A stretch of 64,000 nt of DNA from Chitinimonas koreensis (lineage in GTDB: Bacteria > Pseudomonadota > Gammaproteobacteria > Burkholderiales > Chitinimonadaceae). How positions within the stretch are numbered: position 1 is the stretch's first letter; each line of letters starts with the position of its first letter. The notes below the pieces were generated by a model, which ran no database searches, was not told where the DNA came from, and saw only the letters and a list, made by a program, of their open reading frames with translations. Position numbers and translations under genes: made by a program. The stretch covers positions 769,001 through 833,000 of the forward strand of contig NZ_CP060704.1 in assembly GCF_014353015.1 (NCBI RefSeq). Reading direction: 5' to 3'. This document shows positions 1 through 7,787 of this stretch, in pieces.

Positions 1-209
1 AGCCGGCGCCGCAGACGCTGGCGGCCAAGGTCGACCACGTGCGTGCGATCGGCTCGGTGGTGCGGCTCGAGCTGAGCCTGGACAACGGCGACCCGGTCGA
101 GGCCGAGCTGAGCCGCGAGGCCTATGCCGGCAAGCGCTACGCCAGCGGCGAGCAGGTCTACATCCGGCCGCGCTCGGCTCGGGTGTTCGCCGAAGATTAC
201 TCAATCTAG
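1..209 (+). CDS. cysA: Sulfate/thiosulfate ABC transporter ATP-binding protein, C-terminal fragment
   Basis: The gene enters from the left edge, and only the last 68 codons are present, read in the frame that starts at base 3. The translation ends in VYIRPRSARVFAEDYSI. This matches the C-terminal TOBE-like regulatory domain of CysA, which typically ends with a VRPR..RVF..DYSI pattern. The Walker motifs lie outside the window, so the call rests on the tail only. In its family the protein powers sulfate and thiosulfate import through CysT/CysW. A related sugar-type ABC ATPase tail is the alternative. Confidence 0.7.
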   Translation, partial: PAPQTLAAKVDHVRAIGSVVRLELSLDNGDPVEAELSREAYAGKRYASGEQVYIRPRSARVFAEDYSI

Positions 210-233
210 CCGGTAACACTGGCGGCAAGGCTG

Positions 234-315
234 TCACCGCAGAGGACGCGGAGGACAGGGAGGAAAGCCACGGCGAGCAAGCTTGCCTCTGCGTCCTCCG
301 CGTCCTCTGCGGTGA
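234..315. repeat. Long inverted repeat, copy 1 of a dispersed family
   Basis: The left arm at 234-263 begins TCACCGCAGAGGACGCGGAG. It pairs with the right arm at 286-315, with 27 of 30 positions complementary around a 22-base loop. A second member of the same family, with the same TCACCGC.GAGGACGC ends, lies at 55486-55583. It sits just after the cysA stop codon and before a separate hairpin terminator. It could be a non-autonomous mobile repeat or a structured mRNA 3' end. Confidence 0.75.
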
Positions 316-370
316 ATCATTCGCCAGGACGACCTCGGCACAGTGAGACCCGAGCCAGCAAAGACAGCGC

Positions 371-408
371 AAAACAAAAAGCGAGCCGATCGGCTCGCTT
401 TTTGTTTT
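371..408. terminator. Bidirectional rho-independent terminator
   Basis: A perfect GC-rich stem (AGCGAGCC / GGCTCGCT) around GATC is preceded by an A-rich tract and followed by TTTTTGTTTT. It can therefore terminate transcription in both directions. It lies between the cysA end (plus strand) and the 3' end of the yceI gene (minus strand), the convergent position expected for a shared terminator. Confidence 0.9.
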
Positions 409-437
409 GCACCGGCCGGTCGCGCCGGCCGCCCAGC

Positions 438-1007
438 TTACTTCTGCTTCACGGCCTCGACCTGCACCACGATCTTCACGTCGTCGCCGACGAAGGGCAC
501 GTAGGCCTTCATGCCCCAGTCGCTGCGCTTGATGGTGGTGGTCACGTCGGCGCCGCAGACGAAATCCTTGCCCATGCGCAGGTCGCACTTGAGCGGCTGG
601 ATGTTCAGCGTCACCGGCTTGGTCACGCCCAGGAGGGTCAGCGTGCCTTCGGCCTTGACCGGCTTGTCGCCGTCGAAGCTGAACTTGTCGGCCTTGACCT
701 GCGCGGTCGGGAATTGGGCGACGTCGAAGAAATCCTTGCCCTTGAGGTGTTCGTCGCGCTTGCCGAAGCCGGTCTCGAGCGAGGTGGTCTTGATCGTGGC
801 CTCGAGCTTGCCGCTCTTGGCTGCGCGGTCGAGCTCGAGCGTGCCGGCGGTTTCCTTGAAGAAGCCGCGGGTGATCGAGAAGCCGAGGTGGTTCACCTCG
901 AAGCTCGGGTAGGTGTGGGTTTCGTCCAGCACGAACTTCTCGGTGGCGGCGAAGGAAGCGGCCGACAGGCCGGCGGCGATCAGGGTGGCGAGCAGTTTGG
1001 TATGCAT
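438..1007 (-). CDS. YceI family periplasmic protein
   Basis: A 189-residue protein with a Sec signal peptide (MHTKLLATLIAAGLSAASFA, cut after SFA). The YceI lipocalin-like beta-barrel follows, starting at 'FVLDETHTYPSFEVNHLG'. YceI proteins bind polyisoprenoid or other amphipathic ligands in the periplasm, and their exact role is poorly known. The start chosen has AAAGGA about 6 bases upstream. A longer frame exists but would bury the signal peptide. The gene follows a second yceI and a cytochrome b561 on the same strand, echoing the yceJ-yceI pair of E. coli. Confidence 0.92.
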   Translation of the reverse strand: MHTKLLATLIAAGLSAASFAATEKFVLDETHTYPSFEVNHLGFSITRGFFKETAGTLELDRAAKSGKLEATIKTTSLETGFGKRDEHLKGKDFFDVAQFPTAQVKADKFSFDGDKPVKAEGTLTLLGVTKPVTLNIQPLKCDLRMGKDFVCGADVTTTIKRSDWGMKAYVPFVGDDVKIVVQVEAVKQK

Positions 1008-1063
1008 GGGAATCCTTTGATGGACGGTGTGTGAGGTGTGGAAGACGGCGTGAAATGTGAAAA

Positions 1064-1166
1064 GTGAAACGTGAAATGTGGTGCAGCCTTCGGCCGGCGT
1101 TGCGTTGCGGCTGCACCGCGTACGTTTCACCGAGCCGCGCAGCGGCGAATCACCTTTCACGTTTCA
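1064..1166. repeat. Nested inverted repeats between two yceI genes
   Basis: The outer arms are GTGAAACGTGAAATGTG (1064-1080) and CACCTTTCACGTTTCAC (1150-1166), complementary at 16 of 17 positions. Inside them are GTGCAGCC (1081-1088) and GGCTGCAC (1109-1116), a perfect second stem. The whole 164-base gap between the yceI genes can therefore fold into one long hairpin. It may act as an attenuator or mRNA-stability element within the operon, or it may be an intergenic repeat insertion. Confidence 0.65.
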
Positions 1167-1171
1167 CGGTT

Positions 1172-1720
1172 TTACTTCGGTACGTACAGCTTGAACTTCA
1201 CCTGCACCGCATCGGCCACTGCGCCGACGTCGGCCCATTCGCCCTCGCCGACCTTCCAGGCGAGGCGCGACAACGGGAAACTGCCTTCGAACCACTGGCC
1301 GCCGGCGTCCGGGCGCACCGTGAACGGCACGTTGAGCGCGGCGGTGCGGCCCTTGAGGCCGAACTGGCCGGTGGCGATGAACTTGCCGGCGCCGTTCGGC
1401 TTGAACTGGGTCGCGCTGAAGGTCGCCTTGGGGAAGCGCGCGGTATCGAACCACTCCTTCATCTGCACCGCCTGGTTGGCGTCGCCGGAACCGGCGTCGG
1501 TGGCGGCCAGCTCGACCGCGATCGCGACCTTGCCGGTCTCCGGCTTGGCGGCGTCGAAGGCGATGTCGGCGCTGAACTTCTTGAACTGGCCTTCGACCGG
1601 CACGTTCATCTGGGTGAAGACGAACTTCACCGAGCTCTTGGCCGCGTCGACCGGCGTCGCGTGGGCCTGGCCCAGGCCGGCCGCGGCCAGCGTCGCGAAC
1701 AGGAATGCGTATTGTTTCAT
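1172..1720 (-). CDS. YceI family periplasmic protein (second copy)
   Basis: A 182-residue protein with a signal peptide (MKQYAFLFATLAAAGLGQAHA, cut before TPVD) followed by a YceI domain (VKFVFTQMNVPVEGQFKKF...). It is only distantly similar to the neighbouring yceI product, so this looks like an old duplication rather than a recent one. AAGGAG lies about 9 bases before the ATG. It is downstream of the cytochrome b561 gene by about 100 bases and probably shares its transcript. The ligand is unknown. Confidence 0.92.
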   Translation of the reverse strand: MKQYAFLFATLAAAGLGQAHATPVDAAKSSVKFVFTQMNVPVEGQFKKFSADIAFDAAKPETGKVAIAVELAATDAGSGDANQAVQMKEWFDTARFPKATFSATQFKPNGAGKFIATGQFGLKGRTAALNVPFTVRPDAGGQWFEGSFPLSRLAWKVGEGEWADVGAVADAVQVKFKLYVPK

Positions 1721-1821
1721 GGCGGGTTCTGCTCCTTGGGATTCCGGGGCCGCCGCCCGGCGGGCGGCGAGTGTTCTTCTGCTTACGGTATTTCGATGCG
1801 GCTAAATACGGCTGGATGCGG

Positions 1822-2349
1822 CTAGACCATGCGTCGGAGCACGTCGTCGCGGTCGATGAAGTGATGCTTGAGCGCGGCGGCCGCATGCAGCACGGCGAGC
1901 GCGATCACGCTCCAGCCGCCCAGCATGTGCAGGGTCTTCAGCGTGCCGGCCAGCGCCTCGTTCTTGTCCATCAGGTTGGGCAGCGGGACCAGGCCGAGCC
2001 AGACCACCGGGTAGCCCTTGGCCGACGAGTACAGCCAGCCGCCCAGCGGCACGCCGAACATCAATAGATAGAGCAACGCATGGCCGGCGTGCGCCGCCAG
2101 CTTCTCCCACGCCGCCATGTGGGCCGGCAGCGCCGGCGGCCGGTGGCCGAGCCGCCACAGCAGCCGCAGCGCGGCCAGGCCCAGCACGGTGATGCCGATC
2201 CACTTGTGGTAGTTGATCAGCTTGAGCTTGCCCGGGCTCAGCGGCATGTCGTCGAACGACAGCGCCAGCGCGAAGGCCGCAATGATGCCGAGCGCGACCA
2301 GCCAGTGCAGCAGGCGGGCGGGCAGCGTGTATTTCTGAACGGCGGTCAT
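1822..2349 (-). CDS. Cytochrome b561 family membrane protein
   Basis: A 175-residue four-helix membrane protein of the bacterial cytochrome b561 (CybB/YceJ) family, expected to bind two b-type haems and pass electrons between quinol and an acceptor. Candidate haem ligands are His15 (LLHW), His48 (NYHKW) and histidines in the last helix (VLHAAAALKHH). It is the first gene of a minus-strand unit with the two yceI genes. Linkage of yceI to a b561 gene is recurrent in proteobacteria, but no mechanism can be read from the sequence. Confidence 0.93.
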   Translation of the reverse strand: MTAVQKYTLPARLLHWLVALGIIAAFALALSFDDMPLSPGKLKLINYHKWIGITVLGLAALRLLWRLGHRPPALPAHMAAWEKLAAHAGHALLYLLMFGVPLGGWLYSSAKGYPVVWLGLVPLPNLMDKNEALAGTLKTLHMLGGWSVIALAVLHAAAALKHHFIDRDDVLRRMV

Positions 2350-2576
2350 GAAATCCCCCTAAGGATCGAGCGATGTTTCGCTTTGTGAATCGTTTCGTGC
2401 CTTGAGTCGCATTATTCATGCGAGTTCCGCCATGCGATAGCGGATGTTTTTCACGAGCTCATTCAATTTTGGCGAACAAGTGTATCCGGTCCCTCCGCCG
2501 CGAGGCCGCTACAGCCGGATTCGCCCTCTGACGTAAAATGGCGGCTTTCCCATTCCAACGATCGCCCTCAAGCGGC

Positions 2577-4292
2577 ATGCCCATGATCATCGGTATCGAC
2601 CTCGGCACCACCAACAGCCTCGTCGCCATCTGGCGCGACGGCCGCGCCCACATCGTTCCCAACGCGCTCGGCCATAACCTCACGCCCTCGGTGGTCGGCC
2701 TCGACGACGACGGCGCCGTGCTGGTCGGCCTCGCCGCGCGCGAGCGGCTGATCACCCATCCCCACCTCACCACCTCGGTGTTCAAGCGCTACATGGGCTC
2801 GGACCGCGAGACCGCGCTGGGCCGCCAGCGCTTCCGGCCCGAAGAGCTGTCGGCGCTGGTGCTCAAGTCGCTCAAGGAAGACGCCGAGCGCTTCCTCGGC
2901 GAGCCGGTCGAGGAAGCCGTCATCACCGTGCCGGCCTACTTCAGCGACGCCCAGCGCAAGGCCACCAAGATCGCCGGCCAGCTCGCCGGCCTCAAGGTCG
3001 AGCGGCTGGTCAACGAGCCGACCGCCGCGGCGCTGGCCTACGGCCTGCACCAGGGCGAGCCGGAAAGCCGTTTCCTGGTGTTCGACCTCGGCGGCGGCAC
3101 GTTCGACATCTCGATCCTGGAATTGTTCGAGGGCGTGATGGAAGTGCGCGCCAGCGCCGGCGACAACTTCCTCGGCGGCGAGGATTTCAGCGAGGCGCTG
3201 ATCGACGGCTTCGTCGACGCGGTCGGCAAGCGGCACGGCCTGGCCGACAAGCAGGCCACCCCGGCGGTCTACCAGGCGCTGCGCAAGCAGGCCGAGCAGG
3301 CCAAGCGCGCGCTGACCGGCGGCGAGAGCGTGACCATGGAAGTGCTGCACGGCGGCGAGACGCTGAGCTGGGCGATCAGCGACGCCGAATTCCAGAAGCT
3401 GTGCGAACCGCTGCTCAAGCGCCTGCGCGAGCCGATCGAGAAGGCGCTGCGCGACGCGCGCCTCAAGGCGATCGACCTCGACCAGATCGTGCTGGCCGGC
3501 GGCGCCACCCGCATGCCGATGGTGCGCAAGCTGGTGGCCAAGCTGTTCGGCCGGCTGCCGGCGATGAACATCAACCCCGACGAGGTGGTGGCGATGGGCG
3601 CCGCCGTGATGGCCGGCCTCAAGTCGCGCGACGTCACGCTCGACGAAGTGGTGATGACCGATGTCTGCCCCTACACGCTCGGCGTCGAGGTCAGCGAACA
3701 GATCGGCCCGGGCCGCTTCCAGCCGGGCTTCTACCTGCCGATCATCGAGCGCAACTCGGTGGTGCCGATCTCGCGCGAGCAGACCGTCAACACCATCGTC
3801 GACAACCAGGCGGCGCTGCACGTCAGCGTGTTCCAGGGCGAGAGCCGGCTGGTCAAGGACAACATCTTCCTCGGCGAGATCACCATCCCGGTGCCGGCCA
3901 AGCCGGCCGGCCAGGTCAGCGTGTCGATCCGCTTCACCTACGACGTCAACGGCCTGCTCGAAGCCGAGATGACGGTGAGCGAGACCGGCGAGAAGCACCG
4001 CCTGATCATCGAGGAGAACCCCGGCGTGCTGACGCCCGAGCAGATCGAGGAGAAGCTCGCCGCGCTGGCCAAGCTCAAGACCCATCCGCGCGAGCTGTTG
4101 CCCAACGCCCAACTGCTGGCGCGGGCCGACCGGCTGTTCCAGCAGACGCTCGGCGACGAGCGCCAGTGGGTATCGCAGGCGACCGCCCAGTTCCAGGCGC
4201 TGCTCGAGCAGCAGGACGAGGAGGCGATCGCCAAGGGCCGCGAGGAGCTGAAGAAGCTGCTCGACGAGATCGAGGGAGAAGGCTGGCTGTAG
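2577..4292 (+). CDS. hscC: Hsp70-family chaperone HscC
   Basis: About 571 residues; DnaK proteins are near 640. The nucleotide-binding domain opens with IIGIDLGTTNSLVAIW and contains VFDLGGGTFDISILE, GDNFLGGEDF and VLAGGATRMP. The substrate-binding part is shorter than in DnaK, and the acidic EEVD-like tail is absent. 'TDVCPYTLGVEV' and 'ARLKAIDLDQIVLAGGA' are close to E. coli HscC (Hsc62). The start is uncertain: ATGs occur at 2538, 2577 and 2583, and none has a clear ribosome site. 2577 leaves the shortest non-conserved leader apart from 2583. Two J-like proteins follow directly, as in the E. coli hscC/djlB/djlC neighbourhood. Confidence 0.95.
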   Translation: MPMIIGIDLGTTNSLVAIWRDGRAHIVPNALGHNLTPSVVGLDDDGAVLVGLAARERLITHPHLTTSVFKRYMGSDRETALGRQRFRPEELSALVLKSLKEDAERFLGEPVEEAVITVPAYFSDAQRKATKIAGQLAGLKVERLVNEPTAAALAYGLHQGEPESRFLVFDLGGGTFDISILELFEGVMEVRASAGDNFLGGEDFSEALIDGFVDAVGKRHGLADKQATPAVYQALRKQAEQAKRALTGGESVTMEVLHGGETLSWAISDAEFQKLCEPLLKRLREPIEKALRDARLKAIDLDQIVLAGGATRMPMVRKLVAKLFGRLPAMNINPDEVVAMGAAVMAGLKSRDVTLDEVVMTDVCPYTLGVEVSEQIGPGRFQPGFYLPIIERNSVVPISREQTVNTIVDNQAALHVSVFQGESRLVKDNIFLGEITIPVPAKPAGQVSVSIRFTYDVNGLLEAEMTVSETGEKHRLIIEENPGVLTPEQIEEKLAALAKLKTHPRELLPNAQLLARADRLFQQTLGDERQWVSQATAQFQALLEQQDEEAIAKGREELKKLLDEIEGEGWL

Positions 4293-4308
4293 GCCGGCCG
4301 CTCGAGCC

Positions 4309-6411
4309 ATGCCCTGGGACGAGCTCGGCATCGCCGCGACCCGCGACGAGCGCGCCATCCGGCGCGCCTACGCGGCGCGGCTGAAGACGACCCGGCCCGA
4401 GGACGACGCCGCGGGGTTCGTGCGGCTGCGCGAGGCCTACGAGCGCGCGCTGTGGCTGAGCCGGCAGCCGGCCGGGACGATGGCCGATCCGGACGCGGCG
4501 GCCGATGAGCCGGCGGGCGGCGCTCCGCGGGCCGCCGATGCGACGGCGGATGGCCCGGCGGCCGGCCTGCCGGCGACCGATCCCGCGGCGACCGCTTCCA
4601 TCGCAAGCATCATCGAACCCGCCGGGCAGGCGCCGCAGGCGGCGCCCGCCATGGTGGAACCTGCCCCGGACGACGCGCCGGCCGTGCGCACCGTGTTCTG
4701 GCGCGACAGCGCCGAGCCGCCGGGCAGCCGGCTGGCCGCCGAGCGGCTGCAGCGCGCCGCCCACGACGCCGCGCTGCCCGACGAAGAGGTGCTGCAATAC
4801 GCCGAGCAGTACGGCTGGCTGACGATGCCGCCGGGCAGCTCGGCCGCGCAGGCCGAACTGCTGGCGCGGGTGCGCACGCGGGTCCATTTCATCCAGGCCA
4901 ACCAGGCCGCCGGCCTGATCTGGGATGCGCTGGCCGCCGGCGAGCCGCGCGCGGTCGAGCGCTTCGGCCTGATCGCGCGGCAGTCGCGCTGGGAGCCGCT
5001 CGACGCGCGCGAGCTGTTCAAGCAGGTGCTGGCGCATCGCCTGCGCGGCCATCAGCCGCCGCAGCCCGGGCTGGCCGCGGCGATCGCCGACTGGGCCGAC
5101 TGGCGGACCGCCGCCGGCGCGCCGCGCCCCGGCATCCCCTTCGACGCGGTCATGGTCTGCCTGCAGCTGGCATTGATCGAGCGCTATCCCGAGGCCGATC
5201 CGGGTGCGCTGCAGCTCGGCATGGAGGCGCTGAACTGGGTCGCGCATGCGCCCGAACTCGAGGTGGACGCGTTGCTGGCGGCGACGGTCGAGCATGGCTG
5301 GTTCGAGCTGGAGCGCGACTGGAGCGGCTGGCCGCAGGAATGGCTGGGCAGCGCTCGCGCGCGGATCTACCAGGTCTGCGCCCGCCGCATGCTGCAGGCG
5401 CTGGATGACGGTGACCGCAACGGCTCGGAGCACGCACGGATCGAGCTGTTCCGGCAGTTCGGCGCCGAACCGGCCTGGCGCGATCCGGCCGCCCGCCAGG
5501 AGATGGCCGAGCTGCTGGTCCAGCAGTTCCACCAGCACGCCGACTGGCGACCCGACCTCGACTACATGACCCGGCTGGCCGACTGGGCCGGCTGGCTCGA
5601 CGTCGACGGCACGCCGGCGCCGAACGGGCGCGGCGCGTCGCAGTGGCTGTGCCGGCAGCTCGAACTCGAACAGCGCTGGCAACGCTGGCAGCGCCTGGCC
5701 GATTCCGCCCAGCCCGGCTCCTCGCAATACGACCACCGGGTCTTCGCCAGCCTCATGGGCCGGCCCGGACCGTGGCGCCGCCGCTGGTGGTCGCTGTCCT
5801 GGCCGTTCCAGCAGTCGGTGCGGCAGACGCTGGCCGAGATCGCCGAACACCTGCCCGAGCTGCATGCGCGCCTGCCGGCCGAGGCGCTCGCCTGGTGGAG
5901 CCGACCGCGGGCGAGCGTCTGGAGCGGCAATCCGCTCGCCGTCGTGCTGTGCTGCGTCCTGGCCCTGGCCGGCGGCGGACTGCTGGCGCGCGCGACGGGG
6001 ATCGGCCCCGGCCTGTCCATGCTGCTCTGCCTGGCCGTGGTGCCGGTGGCGCTGCTTGCCGGCAGCCTCGTCCAGCAGGCCTGGCTACGCGTGCTCGAGA
6101 CCGGCCGCAGCCGCTGGCCGGCGCTCGATCAGGCCATGCGACGCGGTTTCCGGCCGGTGACCGGCCTGGTCGCCTGCCTGGTGGCGGCGCTGCTGCTGGC
6201 CGGGCCGCTCGACGATATGCTGGCGCTGGGCAAGGGCCGATCGGCATTCGGCCTGCTGGTCGCCACCTATGGCTCGGTGTTCGTGTTTTACCGTTATCGC
6301 AAGCAGCCTGCCCCGTCCGACCCGCTGGCCGGCGGAGGGTCGATCTTCCGCTGGTGGTGGCTGATCTGGTTCGCCGCGGCGCTGCTCCGTATTGTCTCCG
6401 GTACCCATTGA
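4309..6411 (+). CDS. Membrane-anchored J-like co-chaperone of HscC
   Basis: A 700-residue protein that begins with a J-like helical hairpin (DELGIAATRDERAIRRAYAA) running into RLKTTRPEDDAAGFVRLREA. Where a classical J domain has HPD, this one has RPEDD. The middle is a long alpha-helical region without a recognised fold. The last 150 residues hold about four membrane segments. It starts 16 bases after hscC, so the two are probably co-transcribed. E. coli HscC works with the J proteins DjlB and DjlC, and by position and motif this is the equivalent. Whether it stimulates ATP hydrolysis without HPD cannot be told from sequence. Confidence 0.8.
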   Translation: MPWDELGIAATRDERAIRRAYAARLKTTRPEDDAAGFVRLREAYERALWLSRQPAGTMADPDAAADEPAGGAPRAADATADGPAAGLPATDPAATASIASIIEPAGQAPQAAPAMVEPAPDDAPAVRTVFWRDSAEPPGSRLAAERLQRAAHDAALPDEEVLQYAEQYGWLTMPPGSSAAQAELLARVRTRVHFIQANQAAGLIWDALAAGEPRAVERFGLIARQSRWEPLDARELFKQVLAHRLRGHQPPQPGLAAAIADWADWRTAAGAPRPGIPFDAVMVCLQLALIERYPEADPGALQLGMEALNWVAHAPELEVDALLAATVEHGWFELERDWSGWPQEWLGSARARIYQVCARRMLQALDDGDRNGSEHARIELFRQFGAEPAWRDPAARQEMAELLVQQFHQHADWRPDLDYMTRLADWAGWLDVDGTPAPNGRGASQWLCRQLELEQRWQRWQRLADSAQPGSSQYDHRVFASLMGRPGPWRRRWWSLSWPFQQSVRQTLAEIAEHLPELHARLPAEALAWWSRPRASVWSGNPLAVVLCCVLALAGGGLLARATGIGPGLSMLLCLAVVPVALLAGSLVQQAWLRVLETGRSRWPALDQAMRRGFRPVTGLVACLVAALLLAGPLDDMLALGKGRSAFGLLVATYGSVFVFYRYRKQPAPSDPLAGGGSIFRWWWLIWFAAALLRIVSGTH

Positions 6412-6440
6412 GGGCCGGTGTTTCCACAGAGAACCCAACC

Positions 6441-7298
6441 ATGGACCGCAACGCCTGCTGGCACATCCTCGGCATCGCCGCCACCGCCGACGAGCGCGAG
6501 GTGAAGCGCGCCTACGCCAAGCTGCTCAAGACCACCCGGCCCGAGGACGACCCGGACGCCTTCCAGCGCCTGCGCGATGCCTTCGAAGCCGCGCTGTGGG
6601 CGGCCGACGAGCTGCGCGGCAAGGGAGAAGGCGCCGAGGCGGACGACGCCGAGCGCGATCCGCGCGAAGTCGCGATCGAGGCCGAACTCAGGCCGCGCAT
6701 CGAGAAGCTGGCCGACCTCAACGAACAGGGCACGGCGGAGGAGGCGATGGCCGAGCTCGACGCGCTGCTCGACGCCTACGCGCTGCGCGACCCGGCCGCG
6801 CGCGATCCGCTGGTGTGGCAGCTGTTCGAGGACGGCATGCTGTGGGTGTGCTGCGACATCGCCGCCAACCACGACGATTTCCTGCGCGCCGCCTGCACGC
6901 TGTTCGGCTGGGTCGAGCCGGGCAACTGGCTGGCCGAGAAGGACCCGAAGACGGTCGAATGGCTGAAGCTGCGTCTCAAGGAGGCCGACGCGCTGGTCTC
7001 GGTCGACCGCCTGCTCGACCTGTCGGAGGACGGCAGCGAGGCCCAGGCGGTGGCCGAACTCGAGCAGCTGGTCGAGAGCGAGCTGCTGGTCAACGTCGAT
7101 GTGCGCCACCTGTTCGAGGCTGAGCTGATGGTCGGCCTGTCGGAATTCCAGCCGATGCCGCTGGCGCTGGCGCGGCGTGCCTTCGAGCTGTTCGGCTGGC
7201 GGCGCGACCACCGCCACCTCGAGGAATACCACCCCGATGCCTGGCGCGAGTTCCGCAAGAAGGCGGCCATCCTGTCCTTCCTCGGCCGGGCCGGCTGA
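6441..7298 (+). CDS. Soluble J-like co-chaperone
   Basis: A 285-residue protein whose first 55 residues (CWHILGIAATADEREVKRAY, then AKLLKTTRPEDDPDAFQRLR) repeat the J-like module of the preceding gene, again with RPEDD in place of HPD. The remainder is acidic and helical, with no membrane segment. It begins 29 bases after the membrane-bound paralogue and is the last gene of the hscC unit. Together they look like one soluble and one membrane-attached partner for the same Hsp70. Confidence 0.8.
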   Translation: MDRNACWHILGIAATADEREVKRAYAKLLKTTRPEDDPDAFQRLRDAFEAALWAADELRGKGEGAEADDAERDPREVAIEAELRPRIEKLADLNEQGTAEEAMAELDALLDAYALRDPAARDPLVWQLFEDGMLWVCCDIAANHDDFLRAACTLFGWVEPGNWLAEKDPKTVEWLKLRLKEADALVSVDRLLDLSEDGSEAQAVAELEQLVESELLVNVDVRHLFEAELMVGLSEFQPMPLALARRAFELFGWRRDHRHLEEYHPDAWREFRKKAAILSFLGRAG

Positions 7299-7787
7299 CG
7301 GCGTCCGGCGTTTGCCGCGGCTCGAGCAGCTGAATCGAATGCCCGGCCTGATCCAAGACGCTGCCGGAGCCTTGGCGGACGCCCCCATGGCGGGACATGC
7401 CCTTGGGCTTTCTCGGGCGTCCAGCGTCCGTTGCCCAGGCTTGCCCGCACTCATTCGCAATTCAACGTCTGAATGAGGTCGGGTGGCTGAATCACGGGCG
7501 GTTGCCCCGGGGCGCTGTCGAGCGTCAGCGAGCTTCCCCGCGGCGGCGGGGCGGAGGGAGAGGGCTCGATCGGAGGCCGCCGTCGTTCGAGCCTTCACGG
7601 ACGGCCAGCGCCGGGTTCCCCGGGGCCTGTGCTGCACCAGGTCGTGATTCGACGTTCGAAGTTGCAATCAGGCGCCACGCAAGCCAACTTTTTCCGACCG
7701 GGAAACCGCATCCACGCTGGCGTTGCGCGGCATCGCCATCTAATCTTCCAACAACCCGTAAAGCATCCCGGGTAGGGAGAGAACAAT
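7299..7787. other. 489-base non-coding stretch with imperfect inverted repeat
   Basis: No convincing gene is present: the open frames here lack ribosome sites and recognisable protein features. Two arms of about 24 bases, at 7452-7475 and 7646-7669, are imperfect inverted copies (shared core ATT.GCAA...AACGTC.GAAT) and enclose about 170 bases. The last 20 bases contain the GGGAGAG ribosome site of the next gene. The arms could mark a small non-autonomous repeat. I see no clear terminator for the hscC unit. Confidence 0.5.
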
